From Bimuria novae-zelandiae CBS 107.79 (taxonomy: Eukaryota; Ascomycota; Dothideomycetes; Pleosporales; Didymosphaeriaceae): a DNA stretch of 64,000 bases. The notes under the pieces are model-generated. The model was not told the origin of the DNA. It saw only the letters and a list, made by a program, of their open reading frames with translations, and did not search any database. Made by a program: the position numbers and the translations under genes. Shown here piece by piece: positions 34,543 to 47,000 of the stretch. The stretch lies in assembly GCA_010015655.1 (NCBI GenBank), contig ML976746.1, forward strand, positions 62,001-126,000, read 5' to 3'. The number at the start of each line of letters is the position of its first letter. Position 1 is the first letter of the stretch.

Positions 34543-36212
34543 GTGTTGGCAAATATGGCTACCGAATTTGACCTTCTTGTTGTGAATGGCATAGTGGTGA
34601 CAGATACCGAGATTGGCGAGTACGACATCGCAGTAAAAGACGAGAAAATTACGAAAGTGGTGCGAAGAGGGGAGCTGAAAGATGCCAAAGCCACGAGAAC
34701 GATTGATGCGGAGGGTGGGTATGTGATGGTGCGTCTCATCTCATTGAAGTTTCCAATTAAGTACTAAATTTGAGTAGCCCGGAGGCGTCGACGGCCACGT
34801 CCACCTGCAAGAGCCGCCCCTCTTTGGCAAAGGGTCATCCGCGGATAATTTTGAGACCGGTAGGAATTGTTTGTCTATCACCCTGGCACAAGTTAACAAA
34901 GTAACTCAGGAAGTAGGTCAGCGATCTGCGGCGGAACTACCACAATGGTGCCGTTCGCGCCCCAGAAAAAAAGTGAAGACACTCTTCTCGACACACTGTA
35001 CGCCACCCACGAGAGAGCAAAAGACAACTGTTACATCGACTACTCATTCCATCTGCTTGTTGGAAACCCGTCCGAAAGAGCACTTTCTGAGTTCAAGACG
35101 CTGCGCGAAGAGGGTGTCTCATCACTCAAGATCTACATGACATACGAAGCGTTGAAGTTGAACGATGGCCAAATCCTAGACATTCTTCTGGAAGCCCGAA
35201 AAAACCAAATAACTACCATGATCCATGCAGAAAACGGCGAGCTGATTGATTGGATGACCAAACAGCTCGAAAAGCGCAAGATGTTCGCTCCGAAGTTCCA
35301 CGGACCGTCGCATCCGCCGATGGCGGAGATTGAAGCTACACATCGGGCGATTTGCTTGTCCGAGTTCATGGGTGAGTTCGACTCAATATCTAAATTATTA
35401 CCAAAATGCGTACTGATCATTCCAAAGATAGCCCAATATTGATCGTGCACGTCTCCACCCCGGCGGCAGCAGCGTACATAAAATCCGCCCAAGACCGTGG
35501 TGTTCCCATCTACGCGGAAACCTGCCCGCAGTATCTCTTCCTCACCAAGAACGACCTCAACAAGCCCGGCTTCGAAGGGGCAAAGTGTGTATGTAGTCCG
35601 CCACCGCGAGAAAGCGAAGCAGATTGCGACATCATCTGGGATGGCCTCGCAAACGGCACCTTCACTATCCTGTCTTCGGATCACTGCCCGTTCAGATATG
35701 ACGACAACGTTACCGGGAAGAAGACGTGCATCAACGACGAATACCCCTTAGGTCACTTCAAGTATATCCCCAACGGCATCGCAGGTATCGAGACGCGTCT
35801 GTCTCTAGCGCTCGGAGAAGATCGACTGGACCTGAAGAAGTTTGTGGAACTGACGTCCACGAATCCTGCGAAACTGTACGGCTTGTATCCGCTGAAGGGA
35901 GGGCTCGTAGAGGGCAAATCCGATGCTGACATCAATATCTGGTATCCGCCTGGCAAACTGCAACCATACGAGCTGAAGAACGAGTTACTGCATCACAACG
36001 TGGATTACACGCCGTTCGAGAGGCGGACTTTAAAGCAGTGGCCGCGGTATACGATTCTGCGAGGGCAGGTGGTGTGGGATAAGGAGAACGGTGGACTGTT
36101 GGGTAAAAAGGGGTACGGGAAGTTCATTAAGAGGGACGCTAGCTCGTTGGCAAAACCGAGGTTCAAGGGGGAGTGGGATATCCTGCCTGATGGCAGCTTT
36201 GGGTTCGCCTGA
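34543..36212 (+). CDS. Dihydropyrimidinase / hydantoinase (cyclic amidohydrolase)
   Basis: Opens the ring of dihydrouracil, dihydrothymine or hydantoins. Exons: 34543-34728, 34778-34859, 34910-35371 and 35428-36212, 504 residues. The start is MATEFDLLVVNGIVVTD. Metal-site motifs are in order: GGVDGHVHLQEP (HxH), SSLKIYMTYE (carboxylated Lys), TMIHAENGELI (His), ILIVHVSTP (His) and LSSDHCPF (Asp). The exon 2-3 junction gives DNFETGSRSAICGGTTTMV when the CAG just before 34910 is used; other nearby AGs break the frame. The end reads KGEWDILPDGSFGFA. Exact substrate (pyrimidine, hydantoin or related cyclic imide) is not decided by sequence. The divergent amidohydrolase would take its product. Confidence 0.92.
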
Positions 36213-37126
36213 AGTACGAGCTCGGGGATCGAGTTAATGTAGTTTGCAGTAGGTCTGGTTTAACTCCACCATTATTAGTAAAACTAGCAGGTGCTGCCCA
36301 CAATCTATCGTCATTGGAACAGAACCCGCCGGATGGTGTAGCCGACCGCACGGCGTCTCCCTGGTGCCCGACCTCCAATCTTAGAGGACTGTCTAACTCC
36401 GAGCTATGTCCAACCGTCCTCATCACCGTGTATCACGTTTGAGTGAGGAATCGTTATGGCAGATACAGGGTACCAACGTGCCTGTATGCGAAGCGGCCCA
36501 GCTTGCTCTTCCGACTTCTCAGCGTCTCCTTTCTCCGAGAGCTTCTCTTGGCACTCGAGTAGCTCCGAGATCTTTTCTGCTTGGGGCAAACAGCTGAGCC
36601 TAATTTCTAGTCCTATTATGATCGTGATGAGCCTCGCTCATGTGGGCTGGGTCTGTGTTAGTGTTGAAGCGCTAGATCGCCGTCGCCGGCATCTGGTAGA
36701 GTCAAAGCTCTTGACCTACGTAGGTGTACTACTGTCCCCGCAGGCACCATGGTGTATGTATTTTGACGCCACGGAAACATGCCCCGAGGGAGAATGCGTC
36801 TTTCATCGTCCAATAATCCCAGTCTCGAGCATATGTACAGAACTCTGTGACGACTGACGCGGGCCAGGGAACAGTCGTTGCTCGAGATTCACACTGTCTT
36901 TGTCTACAGTCATCGTTTGAGTCAGATCCGGGGAGTGACTCTGAAGAGCACCCCAGTCTCGGCGTGTGTATAAATATCCTTCATGGTGCATGCCCCTCTT
37001 TCAATTCTACATTATCGTAGCCTTCTCGATATATTTTCTCTCACAAACTATCATTTACTGCAGTATTATTTGTCCATTGTCCAAAAGTAATTCTCTTGAA
37101 GAAGTATCTTCGGCTCGACTACCAAT
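36213..37126. other. Intergenic, no supported gene
   Basis: A 133-codon frame (36456-36857) is open but shows no motif, splice pattern or family resemblance. The 3' end of the dihydropyrimidinase gene and the leader of the decayed gene lie here. Confidence 0.4.
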
Positions 37127-37990
37127 ATGCAGGAGGAAGACCCCGAACCACATGGAAACCTTCCTCTTTGGGTAACATCAACTTACGCAAAGCTATTCTT
37201 CTCTAAGACACCATTGGAAGTGATTTGGACTCGGATACCGGAAAGCACAGATACCGAAAGATACCCCTTCAACGGAACCCTCAAATTAGTTGCTGACGAA
37301 AAGCCGACTCAGGATGAGATCGAGAAGGATAGAGATGCCTTTGCCGTGGACCCCGGCAGGGAAGCCTTCCTTGACACCAACTTGAAGAGGGTTGCGGACG
37401 CCTTCTTCAATGTACAAAATAACGACGTTTAGTCTCAACCAAGATCAAGGTACCCCATTCACAGTCTTCCAAGTATTGGTTGCCGAGAATTTTAAACCTG
37501 ATAGGACGATCAATGGCGTTGGCCTTATCGGTGAACTCAGGGCCTTAGGAACTAGGAGCACAAATCATAGGGATAATCGATTCATCCTCTTCGTCCTATG
37601 GTGCCTTCAGGGACAGCTTGGAATTTCTAAGATCAGACCCCTTGATGTCGAGGTGGGATTGAGTGTAGTAGACACTCCAGATTACGATACAGATTTGCAG
37701 GTCAATCCCACATGTACGTCTCCTCCATATTTTATATTCTTTGTAATAGACCTGCTGATAAGTCACAGTTAAGAGAATATACAATGACGTCATCGACTAC
37801 TACTAGAATAATCGCAACGCGATCGAAAAGGCCGTGTTCGAGTATCCAATATTGTTGACAAACAGGGACGCAAACTAAATTGAGAAGACCGACATCTACC
37901 AAGTCAATACGGAGCCTTGGTTGGATCCGAGCAAGAGATACCAGATTTAAGGCCGACCGACGGTCTACAAGGCGCGATCGTCAGTACAGC
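37127..37990 (+). pseudogene. Decayed gene of unknown function
   Basis: A frame from ATG 37127 (MQEEDPEPHGNLPLWVTSTY) is open to about 37430, then coding-like sequence continues one base out of frame as FSLNQDQGTPFTVFQVLVAE. A normal intron (37714-37768) follows, then KRIYNDVIDYY. From there three stops in the same frame interrupt protein-like sequence: TAG 37804-37806, TAA 37876-37878 and TAA 37948-37950. Between them read NNRNAIEKAVFEYPILLTNR and IEKTDIYQVNTEPWLDPSKR. At each stop a Gln codon would suit, as if C-to-T changes made them. I do not recognise the family. A very different exon structure could rescue parts of it but not all. Confidence 0.55.
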
Positions 37991-38211
37991 TCCACAATAT
38001 TAGTTGCATGGATCATGCGTTCTGTGCTCTCTGTCAGTCTTTATTGCACTCTATCTTTCATTTCTTCCACAATTCCACTCATTAGCTTTCCTTAGTCATA
38101 TTTCATTCAACTCTGCACTTTGGTTTCTACGGGAGTCTGGTCAGCATGGCGGTATTCCAAAGGCTTGCAAGCCTACATCCCTCTTTATATCCATGCATGC
38201 TATTAAAAAGA

Positions 38212-39279
38212 TCAGTTATCTTGCATCCAAACGTCTTCATCGTGCTCATGCCCACCGTCCACATACCCATCCAACCCATTCTCCTCAAGAAACTCATCCA
38301 ACAACCACGCCACCTCCTCATTATCTAAATCCGCAAACGGGATATGCGTGCTCCCTTTCAAACCTTCCTCCCCCAACATCACCACTCTAGCATTCCCCCC
38401 ATACTCATTAATCAGTCTCGCCACCTCCCTACTCTCCCTCACACTAGTATGATTCTCCGCCCGATGATCCCCCCAAACAAACTGTATCCCCCCCACCCTC
38501 GCTAGTTTCCTAAACCTCTCCACGGGCACAACAACAGGCCCAAACCGGCCCTCGCCCTCGCTAACATTAACATTATCCGGGAAGACATACCCTATAGACT
38601 CATACGCCACGATCCCCTTAATATGCGAACTATTAGACAGCGTAGCCGTAACCTGCGCCCTAAGCCCTCCCGCCGAGTTCGTTAGATACACAATATCTTT
38701 CCCCACGCGGCCTGAGTCGGCGGCTACCGCCGCGGCCAAAGCCTGCAGTTCCACGTTGGATTTCGTGTCGTACTCGACGTACCGCGCACTCGTCGCCTGG
38801 CGCCACGCCTCCGCACTGTCCTTCGGGAACTGCACATCGTCCCACCACTCACCCCACCGTGGACCGAGGTTCCACGCGACGAAGTTCACAGTGTCGATGT
38901 AGGAAGGCGTGTACGAGGTGGGTTCGCACGACCAGGCGGCGCGCCCGACGCGCGGGCCGTCCCAGAGGTAGACGGGGTAGGCGCGGCGCAGGAAGAGGTC
39001 TTTGAAGCCGGGGCCGCCGTCCCAGCGGTTTTGCCAGACTTGTGTGGAGGACGAGTGCCACATTATGAGGGAGGTTTTGCGAGGGGAAGTGGGGAGGAAG
39101 TATTCCATGTAGCCGTGGTCGCAGGTGAGGGTGAGGTTTGGGGTGGAAGGGGAGGAGATAATGCGGCCGCCAATGGGGAAGCCGCCGGTGGAGGAGAGGG
39201 TGATGGGGGTGGTGGGCTTGGAGGGTCTCGCGGTGAGGGCTTGGCTGGCGAGGGCGAGGGCGAGAATGGGGAGCTGCAT
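38212..39279 (-). CDS. Secreted alpha/beta hydrolase
   Basis: A single-exon frame of 355 codons from the methionine at 39279, which gives a signal peptide (MQLPILALALASQALTARP). An upstream in-frame start at 39492 would bury it. The alpha/beta-hydrolase pattern is visible: MEYFLPTSPRKTSLIMWHSS near the oxyanion strand, DIVYLTNSAGGLRAQV as nucleophile elbow (Ser in NSAGG), VWGDHRAEN with a candidate acid, and GSTHIPFADLDN with the catalytic His. The C-terminus is acidic. The substrate is unknown; the family includes many uncharacterised secreted fungal esterases and lactone hydrolases. The elbow is N-S-A-G-G rather than G-x-S-x-G. Confidence 0.75.
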   Translation of the reverse strand: MQLPILALALASQALTARPSKPTTPITLSSTGGFPIGGRIISSPSTPNLTLTCDHGYMEYFLPTSPRKTSLIMWHSSSTQVWQNRWDGGPGFKDLFLRRAYPVYLWDGPRVGRAAWSCEPTSYTPSYIDTVNFVAWNLGPRWGEWWDDVQFPKDSAEAWRQATSARYVEYDTKSNVELQALAAAVAADSGRVGKDIVYLTNSAGGLRAQVTATLSNSSHIKGIVAYESIGYVFPDNVNVSEGEGRFGPVVVPVERFRKLARVGGIQFVWGDHRAENHTSVRESREVARLINEYGGNARVVMLGEEGLKGSTHIPFADLDNEEVAWLLDEFLEENGLDGYVDGGHEHDEDVWMQDN

Positions 39280-40109
39280 CGTGGGTGGAGTGTGGGGCGG
39301 GGGTTGTGGGTGCCGTGTGTAGCAAGCCCGGACCAAGGCATTCTGGGAGGCCAAGCGTCTTATGTATAATCTGTTTGTGGTGGTGTGGACAATTGCCGAA
39401 GATGGGAGGGGAGGCGTGTTGACGAAGTATTCTCTAGCCCTACGGGTGGGGAGTATGGGGTCGCGTGCATACATTATACATGACGTGGACAAGGTACAAG
39501 ATGACCGGCGCTAATTGATCTCGCTCGGTATCGTTAATACTTCTAGGGCCGGGCTTTATGATTTCGCTTCACGCTCTCTCTGGACTTGGCAAACGCACGA
39601 CGATGCGCGTTGTCTATTCGAAATAGTACCAAGAGTCTGCGCAAAATGTTAGCATGCACTTTCTTTTCCAAGAAGTGGCATTGCTGGGCATATGCGATTC
39701 TTACCTCCCATATTACATGCTCTAGGTCAGCATTTGTGATTCAGCCGCCGGGTATAGGCAAAGTATTGCATACCTACTATAGTTATACAGCGCCTCCGCA
39801 ATATGGCGCAAAGAAGTCCGAGATGTCGATGCACGTAGCTTGTCGCTCTATTTTCCATGTGCTGCGCATGTACAGAGGCATTAAGTGCCCAAGGCTTGCT
39901 CGCTGCTCCGGACTACGCGATAACCACTCCGCTCCCCAAAATGTACACGGATGTCCTACCGATCCACAACCACATCGTGATGATACAAAGTGCAACAGTC
40001 GTCGATAGCAACTGAATCGGTAAAAGTACAATCTGGAAAAGGGTTTAGAGCAATGGACTCCAAAACCTGCCTACATCACGCCCGCAAGATCGAATTGACC
40101 TGACCTCAT
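39280..40109. other. Intergenic, no supported gene
   Basis: Promoter of the hydrolase and short frames only. Confidence 0.4.
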
Positions 40110-40920
40110 GCTCACTCCCGCGATTCTTGCTCTTTTCGTGTTGTTTCTTAAATTGTTTTCGACAAATCCTAAGTACGCTTCGCCAGTCGCGCTTCTGTGC
40201 CCACCATTCTCCTTTTGCTCCTATTTCTTGTTAAGTTCCTCCTGGCGGTCTTGCAGGCAGTCCTATTGTTTCTTGATAACCGTATCCACATTCGCTTCGA
40301 CAATCTGTTCAATAACTTTGATGTCCTCAGGAGACCTGGACTCGAAGATATAAAGGTATTCGCTAAAGCGGGACTGATTTCACGCTCTTCCACGACTTCC
40401 TGCCTGTCCATGCCCTCAGGGGATTTGGGAAGCTCTAGCTCAAGGTTGTTCTCTCATGTCGTCTTTCCATGCGCCGCTCGCTCTCGTTGTCGCATAGCTT
40501 CCGCCCTCGCTTGTGGATCTCGCTCAGAAGGCTTCGTTATAGCGGTCCTCTCTCGCATATTCAGGCGGGAGGGGGGAGCCGCGAGCTAGCTCGAGATCTT
40601 TCTCAGAAACCGAGTCTGGGAACTTCTTAGTGCGGTATTCTCGGATCCATCGTAACTGCCGAGCCAGAATATGTATATCTCGTCATCGTTGCCATTCTGT
40701 GTGTGAGAACGCGAAAGCTCTCAACAATGGTTAGTCGAGAAGATGCCTAAAGCTTTTAAATGCGTCCTTTTGCAGTTAAGACGGACGACGGAACGTATCC
40801 TTCAGGAACCCAGAACTGCGTCTCATAGTATACTCCAGAGAGCAGTAAATGCCCATTGCGGCACACAACCTCTTCAAAGAAGTTAATCGGAACGTATACG
40901 GGACCGTGGAGTTATCAATC
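40110..40920 (-). pseudogene. Degraded coding sequence of unknown function
   Basis: Several protein-like stretches lie in changing frames on the minus strand. They are HGPVYVPINFFEEVVCRNGH and LLLSGVYYETQFWVPEGYVP (about 40790-40915), RDIHILARQLRWIREYRTKK and FPDSVSEKDLELARGSPLPP (about 40560-40680), and YLYIFESRSPEDIKVIEQIV (about 40300-40360), the last ending in a TAG. Stops and frame changes separate them. One CTAAC...CACACACAG intron end is visible near 40700-40750, but no full model closes. It is probably a broken gene; the family is not recognised. Confidence 0.35.
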
Positions 40921-43913
40921 CCGCCATTGCTTGACAAGTGAAGACAAGCTTGCAGCTGCGTAGACTACTGTAGTTCGCAGTTTCTCGTCGGAGGAAGCAG
41001 CGAAGCAGCGACAACGCAACGCACCGAGCTGCAGCTACCGGGCAATTACAAACAATGACTCAAAGCCGCTAGACGCATAATCAACGTGAATGATCGTCTG
41101 CCCGGACGGGGATGGGAAGAGTGTTGTGGTACAGAACGTCCATGGAGCGTCGAAAAAAAGATGCACTAGTCCTAATCGGACTACCCACGTGCAAGCCAAG
41201 AATCCAGCCACAGCAATTTGTCGAAGGGGAAATATAAAGTCTGAAGGTTGATGGACACGAACACATGGTATCCAAATGAAAACTGCACTGAACGAGAGGC
41301 AGCTAAGCAGAAAACAAATCCAAGGCATGTAGCCATGGTAGTTTTTCGTGCAAAGTCAGGGTTCGAAGACTCGTTGAAAAAATTTTAATGGGTCCAAGGC
41401 AAGCTGTAAAAGAACGCGAGCTACACGCCTTGAGGCATTTGCTCGATGCAACCTCCGGTACACTTGTTGTACAAGTATTCGCGCATCAGCGGAGGTGAAG
41501 AACTTGGCGCCGGGCGGATGATCCGTTCGAGCTTCGGACAATGTGCGCGAGCGTTTAATTCCTTTGTACGAGGCAGGTCAATCCCACGCTCCTGTTAGTG
41601 GCCGCCTGATATCGCGAGAATAGACGTAGGTGACGGCATGCTGTGAATCTCGATATTGTTCCAAGATAATCTAACAAAAACTGTCTCCAACATATTGCTC
41701 CCAAGAACTTCCAAGAACGATGTGCTACATATAAACACAGAGGAATCGAGCATTCCGAAACGATAATGTAAAAGGGCTTGGTTTCATCAATGTCACGGTG
41801 AAGCGAACAATTCACGAGGTTCGCAGCGGAGTTGGAAACATTGAAGTTGCAAATCGGGCATTTTCATGGGCGGCTGCATGTGCGATCGGCGTTGGTAACC
41901 GGCAGAAGTGAAAACGAACCTGCAACGCCCGTGTGACGGCCCGTCCGGGTGGCTGGGAGATCTTGAGTCGCCACAGTAAACAGCGAATGTTTGAAGATGA
42001 AGAATGTGTAGTCATTGGCGGTCATCACCAAGACCACGCTTGCGGGCCAAAGTCGGCCGTCGTCGCTTCCGATGCAGGTGCCGGGAAGTCGAAAATCGCG
42101 CACAAGGCCGCCAACGCGCGAATTTTGCAACCTTTCAGAGACGTGGCAGTGAAGGTGTGTCGAGCAGCGCGCGGGAGGGCCGCGAGAGCCGCATTGAGGC
42201 TCTGCTCGTTCGTACAATCGTTTGTTGTGCCTCGGGGACCTCCCATTCCAATTGCGCCCCTGGGCTCGGAGCAATAACAAACAATCACCAATGGTGGCTG
42301 ATGGTTATTTCCGCGAACGGAGCATGTGGGGTGAACGACTTCGGTCAACTATCGGCCAAGGGTTATGTTATTGCCCGCTGGATTCGGTGCAGGTACCCTA
42401 TAGAAACAGGTCACGTGGCTCATCTCGGTTGTGCTTGCTGTTTGACTCGGGGTCTCTTACCCCAGCGTAAGCTTCGGCACGCAACTCAGAACTGCTGCAG
42501 CTGTGGCCCCAGGACGGGAAGCTGGAGCGAGATGGGAGAAGACCAAGAGCGCGCGCTGCGATCTGAAGCGTAGCTCGCGCCTAGCAAAAACTGGTGCAGC
42601 TACGGTACAACATAGAGGCTTAAGGGTCGCAGAACGGCGACACTTTGCTGGGAAGGCTAGCGAATCAGCGTCAACCGGCAAGCTTGGCTTATTCAGGCTC
42701 GTGCATACGATGGGCGGGGAACGCGGCCAACAGGCCAACAAGCCAACAGGCCGGCCTCGTCTACTCTCGTCTGGTCTGGGGAGCAAAGCAACGACGGCGC
42801 GTTTGTCGGGGCTCCCTGTATTGAGCATGGAGATTTGCTGTTGAGCGCCTTGGAGTGGGCGAGGCTGGCGACTAAACGTGGTTGCGGGTCTTGGAAATTC
42901 ACAATTTGCGCGCGCACAAGGCTAGCGAAGGCTGGTCCATCCCAATTCCAGGACCCGTAAACAAAATCTGGAGGCGGTCTGAGGACGCCAGGTACAAACT
43001 GTTTCACATGCTATCACCTGCGGGTGCGAAGATTGGAAACAAAACACTGACGCCAAGTCCGGCGGAAGCTTGAATCGAGTATCATCAAAAAGCTTGAGGC
43101 CGTGATGGAAAGGAAGCTGTGACACACATGCGTCGCAAATGCTGGCGATGATCTGGCCGTCACCCACGTCATGGTGCCTGGGTGCACCGATCAGCAGTGG
43201 GCACGGCGAGCTATGGATGGTGATGATTGCGGATTGTGTCGATGGTGCGCCCGCGCGCTGACCTGATGAACGGCCGGGCGGCGATTGGCTGCGTTGGGGT
43301 GCGGCCGGGGTGCTGATTCGCCAATTGCCGGAAGCAGGGCATGGCGGCGTGGGCGCTGAACGCTCTGGGCACTTTCGAGCGAGGTCTCTGGCTGTCTCTC
43401 TCAGCAGCAGTCAGTCGCTCGGTCGGTCGGGGTGCGGCAGAATGGTCGCGAGTGCGGCTTTTTTTCCTTGGGTGCCAGGAACGATATTTTCAAGGCCGCG
43501 GCCCACAGTGTCCCACCCTGGTGTGGGCTCTGGCACTCGCGACGCAGGCTGCTGGGGCAACGGGGGTGCAGGCCGCAACAAGGCGCTTTGCAATAGCTGA
43601 TCGGCCGGGGTAGTGAAGCTCCCCTGCAACAGCAGCACACCCACGCTCGCCGCCCGAGGAGCTATACCTTAGTCTGTAATTTTGAGCGATTTTCTGGCTG
43701 GAGCTACAGGCTCTTCACCGTGCACAGACCCTTCAAACGCACTCGGATTTGACGGCAGGCGCAATCAACTGAGCTTGGGGCGGCTTGAATTCTCGGTGAA
43801 GCGCACAGTCCATCCACGGTTGCGAAGCTTCTACGTCAAAGCCCGGCTCTGATAAAGCGGTCCCTCCCCTCTTGAACCACGGAAGCTCCCACTCGCCGCT
43901 TCCTTTGTCTGCC
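40921..43913. other. Long intergenic region, no supported gene
   Basis: A 97-codon hydrophobic frame on the minus strand (41035-41328) and a 189-codon frame at 42004-42573 are open but lack recognisable features. The right part is GC-rich and is probably the extended promoter of the H+-ATPase gene, which is usually one of the most strongly expressed fungal genes. Confidence 0.4.
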
Positions 43914-43918
43914 TATAA
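43914..43918 (+). promoter_or_regulatory. TATA box of the H+-ATPase gene
   Basis: TATAA in the context GCCTATAAGC, 121 bp upstream of the start codon, followed by C/T-rich sequence. Confidence 0.5.
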
Positions 43919-44038
43919 GCTGTGCAGTGCAGAGTGTGTCTCCCTCCCTCCGACAACCTCAGCGTCCGACAGCTCGCTCACAGTTGCTGCGTCCTAATTG
44001 AATGAGATAACCCTTCCCTACACCAGCATTCTTTCACC

Positions 44039-47000
44039 ATGGCTCGCGGTCAGAGCGACGACATCGAGCGCAATGCCTCGGTCGCGACACGGTCCAAGTC
44101 GATCGTGTCGCTGTCCGCATTCGAGGGCATGGACGAGTACTCTGCCCTGCAGAAGTACATCCAGTTTTACCGCGACCCGCGTGGCGCGCAGCTAGAGATG
44201 AAGCCGACGGAGAAGAAGATCCCGTGGTGGAAGTTCTGGGCTTCGAACAACGCCGGTGCGAACGCCGCGGCTGATGCCTCCGTCGTTCCCGATGAAGTAC
44301 GTCTTGATGCGAATGCCGCTCGCTTTTGCGAATTCGATGCTGACCTGCAATGTAGATGCTCAACACCGATCTCCGCCAGGGTATCACCACCCACGAGGTG
44401 GAGGCCCGCCGCAAGCGCTTTGGCTTCAACGAGCTTGCGACGGAGAAGACCAACCTTCTCAAGCAATTCCTCAGCTACTTCCAGGGTCCTGTTTTGTACG
44501 TTATGGAGCTCGCTGCCCTGCTCGCCGCCGGTCTCGGCGACTGGGTCGATTTCGGTGTCATTTGCGGTATTTTGTTGCTCAATGCTTTCGTCGGTTGGTA
44601 CCAGGAAAAGCAGGCTGCTGATGTCGTCGCGTCTCTCCGCGGTGACATTGCCATGAAGGCCACCGTCGTCCGTGACGGCGGTGAGCAGACCATTCTCGCC
44701 CGCGAAATCGTTCCCGGTGATATTATCATTGTCGAGGAAGGCCAGACCGTCCCCGCCGATGTCCGCCTCATCTGCAACTACGACACTCCTGAGGATTACG
44801 AGCGCTACCTCCAAATGAAGGAAGAGGACCTCTTCGATGATTCTTCCGACCCTGATGATGAGAAGGATGACGAGAACATTGACGAGGAGCGTCCCATCAC
44901 CCAGGGCCACTCTCTCATCGCTACTGATCAGTCTGCCATCACCGGAGAGTCTCTCGCCGTCGATAAGTACATGGGCGAAGTTGCATACTACACCACGGGC
45001 TGCAAGCGCGGCAAAGCATACGGTATCGCCTTGACTTCGGCCAGGCACTCCTTCGTCGGTCGCACTGCCAGTCTTGTCCAGGGCGCTAAGGACCAAGGTA
45101 AGTTCGAGTACGCACCATTCTGACCACCTCGCAGCTAACATTTCATCACAGGACATTTCAAGGCTATCATGAACTCCATCGGTACCGCTCTTCTCGTCTT
45201 GGTCATGTTCTTCATCCTCGCCGCTTGGATCGGTGGTTTCTTCCGTCACTTAGGCATCGCCACTCCTCGCGGTGGAACCGAGAGCTCCGGCACCCTCCTA
45301 CACTACGCTTTGATCCTCCTCATCGTCGGCGTCCCTGTCGGTCTTCCCGTCGTCACAACCACTACGCTTGCCGTCGGTGCTGCATACCTCGCGGAGGAGC
45401 GGGCTATCGTCCAGAAGCTCACTGCTATCGAGTCTCTCGCTGGTGTCGATGTTCTCTGCTCTGATAAGACCGGTACCCTCACTGCCAACCAGCTTTCCAT
45501 CCGTGAGCCCTACGTCGCCGAGGGTCAGGACGTCAACTGGATGATGGCCGTCGCTGCCCTTGCTTCTTCCCACAACCTCAAGTCTCTCGACCCCATCGAC
45601 AAGGTTACCCTGCTCACCATCCGCCGTTACCCCAAGGCCCGCGAGATCCTCAACCAGGGCTGGAAGACCGAGAAGTTCACTCCCTTCGACCCTGTCTCCA
45701 AGCGTATCACTACTGTTTGCCACATGGGCGGCGACAAGTACGTCTGTGCCAAGGGAGCCCCCAAGGCTATTCTCAACCTTTCCAACTGTGACGAAGAGAC
45801 TGCTAGGCTGTTCCGTGACAAGGCTGCCGATTTCGCTAGGCGTGGTTTCCGTTCCCTTGGTGTCGCTTACCAGAAGAATGGCGGCGACTGGGTCCTGCTC
45901 GGTCTGCTCTCTATGTTCGACCCTCCCCGTGAAGATACCGCTCAGACCATCGTTGAGGCCCAGCAGCTTGGTGTTCCCGTCAAGATGTTGACTGGTGATG
46001 CTATCGCTATCGCTAAGGAAACCTGCAAGATGCTTGCCCTCGGTACCAAGGTCTACAACTCTACGAAGCTCATCCACGGTGGTCTCTCTGGCACCACGCA
46101 ACACGATCTCGTCGAGCGCGCTGATGGTTTTGCCGAAGTCTTCCCCGAACACAAGTACCAGGTCGTCGAAATGTTGCAACAGCGTGGTCATTTGACTGCT
46201 ATGACTGGTGACGGTGTCAACGATGCTCCCTCTCTCAAGAAGGCCGACTGTGGTATCGCTGTCGAAGGTTCCACTGAAGCCGCCCAGGCCGCTGCCGATA
46301 TCGTCTTCCTCGCTCCTGGTCTCTCTACGATTGTCTTGGCCATCAAGATCGCTCGTCAAATTTTCCAGCGTATGAAGGCTTATATCCAATACCGTATTGC
46401 TCTCTGTCTCCATCTTGAGCTTTACCTCGTCACCTCCATGATCATCATCAACGAGACCATCCGCGCTGAGCTTATCGTCTTCATCGCTTTGTTCGCCGAT
46501 CTTGCTACCGTCGCTGTAGCGTACGATGTAAGTCTCCGAGTAGTCATTGTCTTTGTTCGACTTCTAACCATTTCTAGAACGCTTTCTCCGAACCTCGTCC
46601 TGTCGAATGGCAATTGCCTAAGATCTGGCTTATCTCCGTCGTTCTCGGCATATTGCTTGCCCTCGGCACCTGGGTTATCCGTGGCACTCTGTTCCTTCCC
46701 AACGGCGGTATCATCCAGAACTTCGGATCCATTCAGGAAATTCTCTTCCTCGAGGTTGCCCTTACCGAGAACTGGCTCATCTTCGTCACCCGTGGAGGCA
46801 AGACTTTCCCGTCGTTCCAGCTCGTTTTCGCCATCTTTGGTGTTGATGTTATGGCTACGATCTTCTGTCTGTTCGGTTGGCTCTCTGGCGGTCTCTACCA
46901 GACCGACCCACCCAGCACCTACAACTTCCGCGCTGACGGCTGGGTCGACGTGGTCACCGTCGTCGTTGTCTGGGCTTACTCTATCGGTGTTACCATTGTC

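Noticed and set aside
36456..36857. 133-codon frame on the plus strand
   Set aside because: No family resemblance, and the composition does not look like neighbouring genes.
41035..41328. 97-codon hydrophobic frame on the minus strand
   Set aside because: Hydrophobic but without a clear membrane topology or signal peptide; nothing around it supports a gene.
45298..46413. 371-codon frame antisense to the H+-ATPase gene
   Set aside because: Typical shadow of a strongly codon-biased gene.
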